From Ascarosepion bandense (taxonomy: Eukaryota > Mollusca > Cephalopoda > Sepiida > Sepiidae), in assembly GCA_037127315.1 (NCBI GenBank), contig JBBBDQ010000350.1, positions 859,501-923,500 of the forward strand: 64,000 nt of DNA, written 5' to 3'. The notes under the pieces are model-generated. The model worked only from the letters and a program-made list of their open reading frames with translations. It was not told the origin of the DNA and did not search any database. Both the position numbers and the translations under genes were made by a program. This document shows, piece by piece, positions 1 to 11,290 of this stretch. Position 1 is the stretch's first letter; the number at the start of each line of letters is the position of its first letter.

Positions 1-900
1 TAATATTTTCCAGAACAAAACAATTAGCCTGCTCAGAATTCAATTTATCTCGTCGTTCATCAGATGATTGGTCGTTAAACATTATGAAAAGATTTCATCT
101 AAAATCTCAGCCATTTTCTCTTTATAATTTTGATCCTAATTGATCGATCTGACAAGTATTGATTTTTTTATCAACATCTTTGTTAACCTAAATCGATTCT
201 CAAATGTGCCAGTTTATTAAGAAATTACGAACCGTGAAATTATGTCCTCGCCCTTCTAAATAACCGTCTTACCGTTTCCTTAGAAAAAATATTGAGGAGA
301 AAAAAATCAGATAAAGGCTTACTTCGCGAAAGAAAATATAAAACCCTTTGATAAAAATCGGTGCAATTTATTCCACCAATTAAGTCTGGTAATAGAAAAT
401 TGAGCGGAGGGTTTGTTTCCGAAGAACGTTATTTATGATTAATAAGAGGAAATAAAGTCGGATAAACAAGGATAATGCTATAGTGGTCCTCACCAAAGCA
501 AAAATAATCACAAAAGCAGAGATCAACCCAGGGTTACGGCCTAAGGTAAGTATCGGCACTAATGTGTGGAGTCAGTACTAAATAAGGACTAAACAAGGAC
601 CCATCTACGGATAACTCATAAAACTTGAATCAATATGGGAATCAAAATTCAACACCAAATATCAGCACAGGGGTCATCCCAAAATCAAGAATTTATCACT
701 AACACAGAGGTTATCCAAGAAGCCAACATTAAACAAGTATCAAAGCAAGGAAAACACCAAATGAGGAATCAACACTGTTATTTTAGAGATCAGTACCAAG
801 GGCAGATTCAAACTGTAGATCAGCACTTTGTGTTGGCATTTTTCAATTTTTTCAAGCTTCTAGTAATTCTGACAGATTATATTCTCAGGTTCAAAATATT
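1..900. other. Unrecognised AT-rich sequence
   Basis: No gene, RNA or mobile element was recognised here. A 90-codon open frame (635-907, plus) is Gln/Asn-rich with no motif and is probably chance. Confidence 0.5.
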
Positions 901-1451
901 TCACTAATCTCTCTCTAGTCAGTCCGTGCGTGTCGGCCTGCGTCGGTCTTGGTGCATTCTGTATCGGCTTTTTATTTCGACTTTTTGGATCGCAGATGAT
1001 CATTTGGGAATTCATATCCGTATTTGATTCTGGGCTTCCCATTGGCCGATAAATAAAATTCGCGTAGGTTCGTGAACTGGAAATTTAATATATAATTTTT
1101 ATTTTTTACCCGGAACATCTGCGCGAATCCCGATGCGCACCGACGACTTTTGGTCATTTGCTTTTTGTTCGTGAAAGTGCGAACATCCGGTCCATCGCTT
1201 TTGCTTGGTCGGTATCACCACAAAACAACTGTCAACTGAACTTGTCTAGAATCAAATTAAATACAGTGATAAAGCATCAAGAATAACAAAGACAAATTGC
1301 CATGGAATTTTACTCTTCCGGTGACACATGAGTTGTAACATGCCTTCTCTTTGAATAAGGCGAGCGCATGATTTGATACCATGTCAACTTTAGATCGCGT
1401 TCTCAACTAACAAACACTCAACTTATCGTTTTAAGATGATTTTTAATTAGA
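901..1451. other. Unrecognised spacer with a weak dispersed-repeat match
   Basis: No gene is seen. The stretch around 1005-1090 resembles 51653-51740: both have TTTGGGAATTCAT, then an ATTCTGG core and an AT-rich CGC/AGGT end. This suggests an old dispersed repeat. Confidence 0.3.
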
Positions 1452-2164
1452 CTAGCAGTATTTCCCGGCGTTGCACGGGTGTAATGACAGCTTTAAAACT
1501 AATCCATGGTCCTGGAGCTCAGACACTTTGGACGTTGGCACGAAAAACTAAAAAGCAATAGTTCTTTCCAGTTAAAGCGAAACTGTAGACTGAAAGAAAA
1601 ATGAATGGCTGTAAGTCAAATTTTGATTTCCTCATATCGATATCAATAAGTATTTTCGTCGTAAACTGAATTTTGAAGGCTAAATAAGTCATCTGAGTAA
1701 ATGGTATCATGGCTGAGACTAAGAACTACAATTATACCTACTTAGAGCCAACCCGAAGCAAAAACTAAAATAAAAGGGCTGAAAAAATACAGGCATACAG
1801 GCAGATAAACAGACACACACACACAAACATTTTGCCTTTTTGATATATATAATCGATTTTCTGCACTCGTGTAAGAACTGCCACATTGAAACTTCTGAAT
1901 AACTTTTCTTATGTCTTTGTCTATGAGTTTATCAAATTTGATTAAAATCGGACCACTCCTTTCAGAACCAGATTTTTTCGATTGTCGATATTTATCGGGG
2001 ATACCTCGACACAAAACCTAGCTAAGAACACTCGCAGACGCTTATAGTCCATCTGTGTAAACTTTCAAGAAAATCAGTTCAGCCTTTTCGGAGTCTATAG
2101 GTAACACCCACACACATACACAGACACACACGCACTCAAAGTTCCATTTATAAATAAGTTTAGA
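1452..2164 (-). mobile_element. Non-autonomous Helitron, copy 1
   Basis: Read on the minus strand, the element starts TCTAAACTTATTTATAAATG and ends with a short CCCG...CGGG hairpin followed by CTGCTAG and a flanking T. TC start, hairpin ~10 nt before the end, CTAG terminus and an A/T insertion point are the hallmarks of Helitrons, which move by rolling-circle replication. No Rep-helicase frame is present, so it depends on a partner. Two further full copies lie at 3801-4586 and 30218-30929, and joined ends at 16465-16608. The middle contains a TA-rich spot and CA-rich tracts. Confidence 0.75.
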
Positions 2165-2570
2165 TTATATTTAGATTTAGGTACATTCGATATTTATGGA
2201 AGGAATCTGTTTTGTTGAATCAAAATTTGATAATTTCTTTTTTTAACCACAGGAGGACACAGAAGTTCACTAATCTTCCAAATATACTCTTAGATTACCC
2301 ACACAAAGTGTCCCTCTGAAGTTCTATTTGAATTTAACCAAATGAACGTTCATTAGACGTTTAGCTTAGTTCTCTTTACACAGCGACAGGAACTAGTGAT
2401 GAACGTTTTCAACATCTACGCTGGTGGTTTAGTGTGAAGATTTGGTAGACTTCTTCGGGAGAAGCACGACAAAAGTCTGGTCTTTTGCTGAATGGGACAG
2501 TTTATAACGGACATAAATAAAAGTGAGTAGATGTTCACAAAAGATAAACGACGGAAAGGGCACATGAATC
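2165..2570. other. Unrecognised spacer
   Basis: AT-rich sequence with no recognised gene or repeat. Confidence 0.5.
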
Positions 2571-2574
2571 AGTG

Positions 2575-2870
2575 GATATAGATGTTGGTTACTTCCAGTG
2601 ACTTGACCCAAAGAGTTGGGAGTTCAATACCTGGCTACAGCTGTGGTGAACAAATAACTTAGAGAGTTGAGTTTAAAGGAGATTATTACATGGCATCCGG
2701 AAGCGACACAGCACATGGAACGAGAACGATCTATCCCAGTGATCAAAATGAAGGGTTTGTTTCAAAATCTCTAGCATTTGAAGAAGGCCGGAGCGTATAA
2801 TGGCTGAAACATCGTAAACATGGCTATAAAGATGAGGACATGAGTCCGAACAATGTAAATAATGTGAAAA
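2575..2870 (+). repeat. Dispersed repeat with hammerhead-like core, copy A
   Basis: This ~300 bp unit aligns by eye with 29040-29340: a shared TTCCAGTGA segment, then AGTGAACAAATAACTTA, then AAGGGTTTG, then the core. The core at 2776-2815 reads TTGAAGA, a GGCC/GGCT stem, GAAA, then CATC. A second block near 2829-2852 reads GATGAGGAC, a short loop, GTCC, GAA. The first base of the CTGANGA box is mutated, so this copy is unlikely to self-cleave. The family recurs at 10899-11165 (two copies), 25090-25275, 29040-29340 and 52960-53400. Confidence 0.55.
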
Positions 2871-3156
2871 GATTATAAATACACACCAACTTTCGAAAAT
2901 AAAGCACAAAAGGTTTCGTACACAAGTTTGGGCATTCAAACATTTTACTCGGTGGCTAGAGTGAAAACTCGCCAATAACTGGTATAAACAAAAAAAAAAA
3001 ATTACAACTCATTTTACTAATCAGTCTCACTTTGGAATTGGTTAATTGCAGAATTTCTAGACTGATTCTCGCACAAGATGATGAGAAACGTTTAGAAAAT
3101 AAAAATTATGAAGTCGCAGGATTACAAATAGAGTTGGTTTGCTTGGCTAACTTTAA

Positions 3157-3354
3157 CCCAGTGTCCTCAGGTTTTAGAACATTAAATTCATCTGCAAATC
3201 ACAAGAATTTTTTCTTCCAAACGGGCAATATTTGGACGGTAATTTTATTGATGAATCAATGTCCTCACTACCTATATATAATAACGGTTTTATGTTTTAT
3301 ACCCATTATTTTTGACAGTTTATTTTTATGTTGTCCTCAAATAAGGACACTGGG
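3157..3354. mobile_element. piggyBac-like MITE (TTAA-flanked)
   Basis: A ~198 bp segment lies between TTAA at 3153-3156 and TTAA at 3355-3358. Its ends are inverted copies of CCCAGTGTCCT, and the subterminal TGTCCTCA recurs inside. TTAA target duplication with CCC-starting termini is typical of piggyBac elements. No transposase is present. Confidence 0.6.
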
Positions 3355-3416
3355 TTAAAATGGGTTAAGAGTCTCTTTCGGGTTTCGGCATCCGGAAGCT
3401 GGCACGTTCCTTTTAG

Positions 3417-3723
3417 GATGTGCGTTGTGGTGCAGTGGATATCGGCTCGGAACGAGAAATCGGGTATCCGAGTTCGAATTCCAGTTGAATTCCTTGCATT
3501 CACTAACGCGCAAATACCTTTGGGAAAGGTATTAATCCGTATCTTCCCTCTAGTTATGGGTTAAATAATATAACAGATTGGGTCTTATAGCCTTGGCTGG
3601 CAACCAGTCTACCGCAGAAAGCAATGGCAACCTACTGCGGGATAATCTTCTGCCCAGTCAGTCACGTCTCGAGACATGATCGCCCAAAGCGTGTATCACG
3701 TATGGCACTTAACTGACTGATTG
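3417..3723 (+). mobile_element. tRNA-derived SINE, full length
   Basis: The head has a Pol III A box (TGGTGCAGTGG) and B box (GAGTTCGAATTCC), as in a tRNA-derived SINE. The body follows with GGGAAAGGTATTAATCCGT, a GCAATGGCAACCTACTGCGG stem region, a self-complementary segment around GAGACATGATCGCC and an ACTGACTGA tail. There is no coding capacity, so movement needs a LINE enzyme. Ten other sites in this window carry the same family. Confidence 0.85.
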
Positions 3724-3800
3724 ACTTTAATCTGGATAAGTCACTGTACTTGCTGATAAATATTCTACAAGCTCATCAAATAAATGTGCATTATTTAATA

Positions 3801-4263
3801 CTAGCAGTATAGCCCGGCGTTGCTTGGGTGTAATGAAAGCTTTAAAACTAATCCATGGTCCTGGAGCTCAGACTCTTTGGACGATGGCACGAAAGACTAA
3901 AAAGCAATAGTTGTTTCCAGTTAAAGCGAAACTGTAGGTATCGATTTCCGATATCGGGGAAATGAGTCGTCTGAGAAGATCTACTAATGCTTAAGTCTAA
4001 AAACTATAATTTTACCAAGTAAGAGCAGATTCGGCAGCAAGACCCACGATAAAAGGGCTGAAATCCTGATCTTGATCAGACCTGATTGGATATCGGGGTA
4101 TCGAGTTCTAATATCGGAGAGAAACTGGAAAAAATAAGTCGCCCATGACCTGACCAGAAGCGTAAAGAATATTTGTATTAAGTTTGGTGAGAATCGGATA
4201 AAATTGGTGAATTTGTTTAAAGGACATACAGACAGATAAACAGACACACACATAAACATCTTG

Positions 4264-4295
<32 letters not shown>

Positions 4296-4586
4296 ATCGA
4301 TTTTCTGCACTATTGTAAGAATTGCAACCTTGAATCTTCTGAATAACCTTTGTTTTTGTCTATGAGTGTATCAAATTTGATTAAAATTGGACCACTCCTT
4401 CTATTACTCCTTTTTTTTTCCAATTTTCGATATTTATCGGGGATACCTCGACACAAAACCTAGCTAAGAACACTCGCAGATGCTTATAGTACAATTGTGT
4501 AAATTTTCAAGAAAATCGGTTCAGCCATTTCGGAGTCTATAGGTAATGGACACACATACAAAGTTCCATTTATAAATAAGTTTAGA
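3801..4586 (-). mobile_element. Non-autonomous Helitron, copy 2
   Basis: Same family as 1452-2164: on the minus strand it begins TCTAAACTTATTTATAAATG and ends with the hairpin and CTGCTAG, followed by T. A (TA)n array at 4267-4295 sits inside the element. It is ~70 bp longer than the other copies, partly through this array. Confidence 0.75.
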
Positions 4587-5655
4587 TTTAGAGTAGATAT
4601 GAAATTTGTCCAAATCTGTAAATATTTATAAAAGAAAAAAAACTAAAAAAAAAAAACTAAAACAGATTTCAACAAAATATCCTAACCACGAAACTTGAAA
4701 AAAAATACAACAAAAACAACGGTAGATAACGTCTATTAAGACCATCCCTATTATTTATTACGAATGTTCCTTTATTAATCATTTCAGTGAAATTCTTTGA
4801 AATCTCTACAACAGTAGCTAAATCCTATGGTCAGGATTTTGTCAAAGTTGGAATAGATTAACTTTGGCCTCCACATCCACTAAATTATTAATATTTGATT
4901 TTTCCCGTATTTTTTTCAAAACGCAAGAAATGGCTAATAGAGTTCAAGCAAGATGGTAAGACAGGCAAGAGGTATTTCCTATAAAGAAAATATTCTCGTT
5001 AAGCTCTTGCAAATAAAAAATAGTCTTTCCTCTTCGAATTGAAATATTCGAAAATACTGTAAGCGATAAATGATAAAATTGAATATCTAAATTATTTCAT
5101 TATTGTATTCACGAACTTCAAAAATGCCTCTTCGAATTTCCGCGAGACTTGCTTGTACATATTAAACGGAGAAGTAAAATATATTCATTGAATTGAAAAT
5201 TTTCGTATATTTCTCGCGCACAAAAAAATTGAATTATGTTTTCCGGAGATTCGATGCTAATTTATGCAGATATTTTCTTGATATTGGTGACCATTTTTAT
5301 TGGAGAATCGTTTAAATTAGAAGCAAGAAAAGAAAAATAAATTCTATTCAAAATTTGATTTGCTAAATAAGATAAGGTTCCAGTATCTATATTTTTCAGT
5401 TGCTGACGCGAGTCAGTCATTTTGTTCGAGGGTCCAATTAAACAGATTTTCCATTTTATAGATGAAAAGAAAATGTCAAAAATAAATTTATGAAGTTAAA
5501 ATTATCAGCTACTTCGGATGAATACTCAGGCAATTTTGAAAATTAACACTCGTGCAAATATTTTAGCTTTAGACAGTGAGGTATGGTGCGATAATGTTCA
5601 ATGTGGTGACGAAATCTACTTCTAGCAGAGTCAAATCTGACTTTCTTTTAGTTCC
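4587..5655. other. Unrecognised AT-rich sequence
   Basis: About 1 kb of AT-rich sequence with poly-A runs. No gene, RNA or repeat family was recognised. Confidence 0.5.
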
Positions 5656-6424
5656 GTTAGTGCTGATAGCAGACACGAATAGGAAACTACAAGACCCCCT
5701 ACAGACGATAGCTGAATAGTGACAAAAAAGGACGACAAATAAACAAGAAAACTGAATATATGGTCATCAGCAAAAAGAGCAACCCAAAATGCCAAATACA
5801 GGTGGAGGATACTAAAATCATGCAGGTACAAAAATTTAAATACCTGGGGAAGCGTTATAACAGAAGGCGGAAAGTGCGACACAGAGATCCGTAGACGAAT
5901 TGGCATGGCAAAAGACGTGTCCAGAAGTTGAGTAAAGTATTAAGAGACAGGAAAATTTTGCTAAAAACAAAGAGTACTGGATTGCCATGTGAAGTCAGTT
6001 CTTCAATATGGTACCAAATGCTGGACTATATCATCAAAGATGAATGAAAAACTTGAAGCAATTGAAATGTGGTTCTACAAAAGGATGCTGTGGATATCCT
6101 AAATCGAGCATGTGAACAATGACGAGGTGTTAGAAAGAATGGAAACGAAAAGAAAATTAATATTGAGCATCAGGAAGAGACAACTGAAGTTCCTGGGACA
6201 TGCAATGAGGAAGAAGGGCTTGGATAACCTGATACTAACAGGCCAGATAGACGGGGGAAAAAGACAGGAGAAAGCAGCGGATAACATATTTGAAGGACCT
6301 GATCAGATGGATGACAGTGTTGTGTGGTGAGAAATCGTGCTAAGAGCCATCAGGGTTAGACATGGACAGCCATGATCGCCTACGTTCTGAAAGGAAAGAG
6401 CACATAGAAGAAGAATCTATAAGG
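5656..6424 (+). mobile_element. RTE-type LINE, 5'-truncated 3' end
   Basis: This is a second, plus-strand copy of the last quarter of the RTE LINE at 17950-21172. It begins just after the reverse transcriptase YADD region (VLIADT...RKLQDPLQ). It runs through the KFEYLGS-like thumb segment and the KRQLKFLGHAMRK segment near 6175-6215, and ends in a tail like that of the long copy (CATAGAAGAAGAAT). The frame is broken several times. Truncation at the 5' end is usual for LINE insertion by target-primed reverse transcription. Confidence 0.7.
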
Positions 6425-6785
6425 AGTCTGATTGTAGGCTTTTGAATGGCTGGCTGGTCATTTTGAAAAATTACTACATGGGGCGCCGGTGTTACTTTGA
6501 TGTTGGTAACAGTAGTCCAATGAACATCCCTGCATATTTAGACCAGGTTCTACACCAGCAGTCGGCAACCTACGGTACACATGGTACGACAAGCAATTTC
6601 CAATGGCACGCAAATTGTGTTAAACACAAATAAAACAAAATTTGATATTGAGCAATTGACTAAGACCATGCAAGGGCAAGACTCCCATTAATAAAATAAA
6701 AAAGCTTAAAAACTGGATCGTCTTTTTTGCAATGTCGAAACAAAATGTACAGTTTTGTAGTAGTTTGTACATGTTCTAAAGTAAT
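6425..6785. other. Unrecognised spacer
   Basis: No gene recognised. A 63-codon open frame at 6442-6633 has no motif. Confidence 0.5.
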
Positions 6786-6789
6786 AATT

Positions 6790-7240
6790 ATATATAGTGT
6801 ATCGAGGCAGCAAATAATTTTCTAAACATATCCGGACATAACACATTACATTGCATTTGACTACATGGTTTTGTTGTCATTTCGCGCTATCACGCGGTGT
6901 GACGTCATAAAATCGCATTGCAAATTTGAGAACTGCGCTTATTATTTTTGGTAACTATTGCCGTTGCCAAGCGGAGTTTTACGTCAACACAAAATACAAT
7001 CGACGCTGATGGTGGATGTTATTGTGTTACAGTCTGAATAACCTCTCTGAAGATGGGTCATGTGAGCCGAAAGCTTAGAAGCAAATCAATAAAAAATTAT
7101 CCGAATGTTGGAGAATTTTTGACTTTATTTTCAACTGAAATTGAAGCCAAAATACGACGTTTAGAACGGCTCATTATTAAATATAGACATTCATTGTCTC
7201 TTATATTTAACAGCATATGTTTAGAAAATATATATATCGT
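6790..7240 (+). repeat. Penelope-terminus-like repeat with hammerhead-like motif
   Basis: At 7046-7076 the sequence reads CTGAAGATGGGTCATGTGAG followed by CCGAAAGC. That is a CTGANGA box, an imperfect stem and GAAA, the order of a hammerhead core. The downstream part (7098-7232) matches the 37355-37543 inverted repeat in reverse order. The left edge (6795-6825) has the GAGGCAGCAA block also found at 37340. No protein fragment was recognised, so assignment to a Penelope-like element is inferred from motif style. Confidence 0.4.
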
Positions 7241-7281
7241 GGGCCAACATTATATAAACGGAGGTATACCATTCGAAACAA

Positions 7282-7307
7282 CGTGTGTGTGTGTGTGTGT
7301 GTGTGTT
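7282..7307. repeat. (GT)n microsatellite
   Basis: An uninterrupted GT dinucleotide run of about 13 units. Confidence 0.9.
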
Positions 7308-7495
7308 GAAAAATTCCTTTTTATCCTTCAAGACGTAGTCAATCATAACTATCCACAAGTTTCTTTTATCTTCTGTTAATTGCCGTGGCTTCTTTCGATA
7401 AACAACTTTCCGCTAGTTTAGACTTTCACGGTTTGAACTTTCCATGCCATCAGTTCCCGTCGTCAAATCCCTTATTTCCTTCGTATTCATTTGTT

Positions 7496-7702
7496 GGATG
7501 TGTTGCAGAGGGTATCGTCTCGGAAAATCAGAGAGCCGAGTTCGAATTCCAGTTGCATCCATTGCATTCACTTACGCACAAATGCCTTTTAAGAAAGGTA
7601 TGGATCCGTCTCTTCCCTCCAGCTGAGGGTTAAATTACAGGATATATTCGGTTCTATAGCCTTGGTTGGCAACCAGTCTACTCATCGCACTTAACTGATT
7701 AA
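7496..7702 (+). mobile_element. tRNA-derived SINE, internally deleted
   Basis: The B box (GAGTTCGAATTCC), the AAGGTAT body and the GCCTTGGTTGGCAACCAGTC block are present. Sequence then jumps to CGCACTTAACTGATT, so the central ~100 bp is lost. The A box is degraded (TGTTGCAGAGG). Confidence 0.75.
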
Positions 7703-8342
7703 TCTGTTAAGGAGTAAGTTCTACTCACTTTATTCTCCAGAACTCTTATTTTCTGTAACGTATTCCTGCGAGGATGTTTCCCGACCACTAAAGTCTTAAT
7801 GACTTCAATTCTAGTGTCAATCGATATCTATCCTCACAATTGCTTCCTCCTTTACACTTTTACACACTGACTCTGTGGATTTTTTTTTCTTATTTGAAAT
7901 TAAGTATGAAAAACATTTTAATTTTGAATTTTATTTTCCGTTAATTTATATTAACGCTTATATTGTGCGCTTGGATCTTTGTTTAATGTTTAACTTCGAT
8001 ACTTTAAAAGTTAAACTGCAGGTAGTGATGGAAGTCTTGATTAAATTTACTTGTCTACTATGCAATAATTATTCTATTATAAAGGTCAGTCTAGTAGGCA
8101 GGAAAGTTTGAAGTGGCTTCCATTACTGTTCATTTTGAGCTGAAACAGTGATTTAAAAAAAAAAAATCTTTCAAAATCGACTTTTCACGAGTTGCATTGT
8201 CAGATTTTTTAAATATTCTGCTTCAATCCGGAAAAGATTCGCTAGGAACAGTTCGTTTCCCACAGAGCTATGAATTTATCACATCACCAATCGATGACCG
8301 TTGATATTTGACAATGATCGATGAGGCCTCAAGAATTTACCT

Positions 8343-8380
<38 letters not shown>

Positions 8381-8880
8381 ATATCAATGAGAGCGCAGAA
8401 TTCAATACCAGTCTCTCAGCTTCCAGGCAGAGCACATAGATTCGACTACTGAAAACTCAAGTTGAAAAAATGTTTATTAGTAGATGAAAAAAATTTGCTG
8501 TTGTATCAGGTGGTGGGGGTGGCGAGCGAGTAGCGTATCTGTTACCAACGCAGAAAGTGAAACTGGGTTAATTCTGATTCGTTTACTTTCGCAATAAAGC
8601 TCTTGGAACAGGAAGGGATACATCTCTCCTTCTCTCACTTATGGGTTAAGTAGTAGGGAACACTAGGGTCTCTAGACTTAGATGTTAGCCTAGGAGAAAA
8701 AAAACTGTAAATTCAAAACCGTTTATAAGGAAGTGGGAAACGCACCACTATTTTTCCTACAATTCATTGCAATTCATTCATAATAATGTAAAATAATCTG
8801 TAGAAAGCCATGAAAGCCTACCTCCTAAAAGGACATGGAATTTTAATATATATATATATAGAGAGAGAGAGATAGATATG
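7703..8880. other. Unrecognised spacer with microsatellites
   Basis: No gene recognised. It holds a compound (GT)n(TA)n array at 8344-8381 and short TA and GA runs near 8846-8875. A 78-codon frame (7875-8111) is Phe/Leu-rich without motif. Confidence 0.5.
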
Positions 8881-9736
8881 TCAGTTAAATGCTATACGTG
8901 AGACACGCTTGGGCGATCATGTCTCGAAAGAGACATGACTGACTGGCAAGGGATTACCCTGCAGTAGGTTGCCATTACATTTCCTGCGGTAGACTGGTTG
9001 CCAGCCAAGGCTATAGAACCCAATCTGTTCTGTTTTTAACACGTAACTGGAGGGAAGTGACGAAATTATCTTTCCCAGGTGTATTTGTACGTAAGTGAAT
9101 GCAAGATATTCAACTGAAATTCGAATTCGGCTCCTTGTTCCGAGCCGATCCATGGGGTTCTTGACAAAAATACAACAGAATCTGTAATGTGATCGATACC
9201 GACTTGGCTGACTGGCTGCAGTCACTCTCTCACCGGCGTGACGTGATCTTCTATAAATACTTTCACGGCTTTTGCTCTGATGAACTTAGATCACTGGTGC
9301 CCCCTAGGTACGAATTTGAATGAGATACTAGATTAGCAACGAGGTCCCACCCATTTACAGTGAAACCAATAAAATGTAACCGCAATTTCTACTCCAACAG
9401 TTTCTTTTCTTGCATTTTCCGACTGTGGAATTCCCTTCCACATGATTGCTTCCCCGACAGCTATAATCTCCAGGAGTTTAAATGTAAGGTCAATAGACAC
9501 CTCCTAACACACTAACTCGCACCCATTCTCTCAAGCACTCTTCCCATGTACCCAATCCTCATCCTCTGTATCCTTACCCGTCTATCACCCTCCTTCTGAC
9601 ATTTCCTATATCTAACCACTCTTTCTCATCACTTTCCCCTATGTAACCCACTGCGCAATAGTGGCAGTGGAATCGCTTGCTTGGGGTGAAATGATTTTAA
9701 AAAAAATAATATCCGCTGCACCACAACGAACTTCCA
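8881..9736 (-). mobile_element. tRNA-derived SINE split by a LINE
   Basis: Read on the minus strand, the SINE head lies at 9708-9736 (GTTCGTTGTGGTGCAGCGG) and the rest at 8881-9150. Between them sits a CR1/jockey-like LINE 3' fragment (9151-9707). The break falls just after the A box region, inside GATATC. The SINE is therefore older than this LINE insertion. Confidence 0.75.
9151..9707 (+). mobile_element. CR1/jockey-like LINE 3' end inserted in a SINE
   Basis: The plus strand decodes, with frameshifts, to the C-terminal tail of a non-LTR reverse transcriptase: SLSHRR, then IFYKYFHGFC, then TVKPIKCN, then LWNSLPHDCFPDSYNLQEFK. It ends with a tail motif ending CTTGCTTGGGGTGAAATGAT plus an A-run. 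This tail recurs in at least eight places in the window. It is heavily 5'-truncated and non-functional. Confidence 0.75.
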
Positions 9737-9974
9737 TATATATTAGTTAAAAATCCAAACAAATGGCTTGAAGTTAAATCTCAAAACAGTGATCCAGCAA
9801 GAGGGCTCAGTGTAAGAAAATTTATATATTTACAGAGCTAACATTAATTACGTAGAAAAGATTTCGATTTTACAAAATTGGATGGTCATTTCGACGAGTA
9901 AATTTAAAATCCGTCTCATCAGCCAAAACAAAAGAATGTTTTATTCTCGTTGGTGAGATAGGGGAATAATTTTT

Positions 9975-10718
9975 TTATAATCATTTCACCCAAAGTAAGG
10001 CAGTACTGCCACTGGTGAGCAGGGGTTTACATGAGAGAAGAGTGAGAAAAAATAGGAATAAGATAGTGGGTTCAGAGAAAGGATAAAAGAATGATGGGAA
10101 TACTGGTGCACTTAAATTCTTGGAGATTGTACCTATCAGGAAAGCAAGTATACGGAAGAGCATTCCACGGTGACAAGTGCGGGGGGAAACAGACTGAGTA
10201 AAAGTAGCAGTTACATTTGACTTTTGGCTGTGAAAGGGTGGAACCTAGTTTCCAATTTTGTATCCCGGGTAAATTCATGTAGAGGTGGCTCCAGAGAGAT
10301 AAGCTCGTCAGAGCAGAAGCCGAGAAAATATTTGTAGAAAAGCTACATTCTGCCAGTGAGAAAATCAAGTTACCAAATCGGGATCGATTACATTGCAGAT
10401 CCTTTTTTGAATTTTGTCGAGAACCTCGAGAGGAATAGCAGGATCACCCAACCAGATATGGCAACAGTAATCAATGCACGGACGAATGGTAGATTTGTAT
10501 ATGTGCAAGATGGATTCTGACGAGAAATAAATTCCTGGCCCGATACTAGTGACCCGACTTTCCTAACAGTAATTGTAACTATTGATTCCGTGTAGTCGTT
10601 CTACTTGAGGTCGACTGCGAGAGTGAAACCGAGGAGCCGTAGTATATTGCTTTCTGGGAGACTAGTGTAATCCATAATGACGAGAGGTAGGGCAGTTTGT
10701 ATATAGCGGTTAAAGGGA
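9975..10718 (-). mobile_element. CR1/jockey-like LINE 3' end
   Basis: Minus-strand relic of the same LINE family as 58783-59822. The tail motif (CACCCAAAGTAAGGCAGTAC on plus) lies at 9986-10030. The coding part includes LPESNILRLLGFTL near 10630-10700 and the LWN(A/S)LPYTCFPDRYNLQEFK segment near 10110-10180. Frameshifts and stops make it a pseudogene. It abuts the gypsy relic at 10719. Confidence 0.7.
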
Positions 10719-10898
10719 TTGATACCCAAAAATACTGAACCGTTTGAGGATACTGTGATTGCGGCATTAAAAACTGAAATTGACATTAAAAATATATTAT
10801 GCAATGTAGTATGCGAACTACCAGTTACTCTGGAAGAAATAAAAGCTAAACCAGACATGTTTAGTATTTGTCTATATTTCCGAGATAAGGTAGTATCT

Positions 10899-11165
10899 AC
10901 ATTATTCGAACTATTGTCCTCATCTTTGTTGCTATTTGTACGACGTTTCGGCCGTTGTACGCTCCGGCCTTCTTCAGGTGCTAGGAATTTCTAAGAGGCA
11001 CTACTACACAAGGGATGGAATTCATATACCCCAGTGATTGTAATAAAGGGTTTGGTTCGAAATTCCTAGCACCTGAAGAAGATCGGAGCGTACAACGGCT
11101 GAAGCGTCGTACAAATGGCAACAAAGATGAGGACAACAGTCCGAATAATGTAAATACTGTAAGAT
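10899..11165. repeat. Inverted pair of hammerhead-like repeats (copies B and C)
   Basis: The minus-oriented arm at 10899-10992 and the plus-oriented arm at about 11060-11155 carry the same ~90 bp sequence, separated by ~70 bp. Each arm contains CACCTGAAGAA, a GGAGCGTAC loop, a GAAA-like box (GAAG in the right arm) and the GATGAGGAC block. A transcript would form a long hairpin. It interrupts the gypsy relic. Confidence 0.6.
10938..10981 (-). ncRNA. Hammerhead-like ribozyme core (copy B)
   Basis: On the minus strand: CTGAAGA, then a perfect GGCC/GGCC stem closed by a GGAGCGTACAAC loop, then GAAA, then CGTC. This is the CUGANGA - stem II - GAAA - (N)UH order of hammerhead self-cleaving RNA. 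Stem III would be minimal, as described for Penelope-like-element ribozymes, which may act as dimers. Activity is inferred only. Confidence 0.45.
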
Positions 11166-11290
11166 GTTTATTTCGAAAATAAAAAGCGATTAATAGAAAG
11201 AAAGATGATTTTTAGAATGAAATTCAAACTTAAACACTTACTCGTGATGAAGTATTGATGTTTGCACAAAGAGGAGCAATGCCCGTCATA

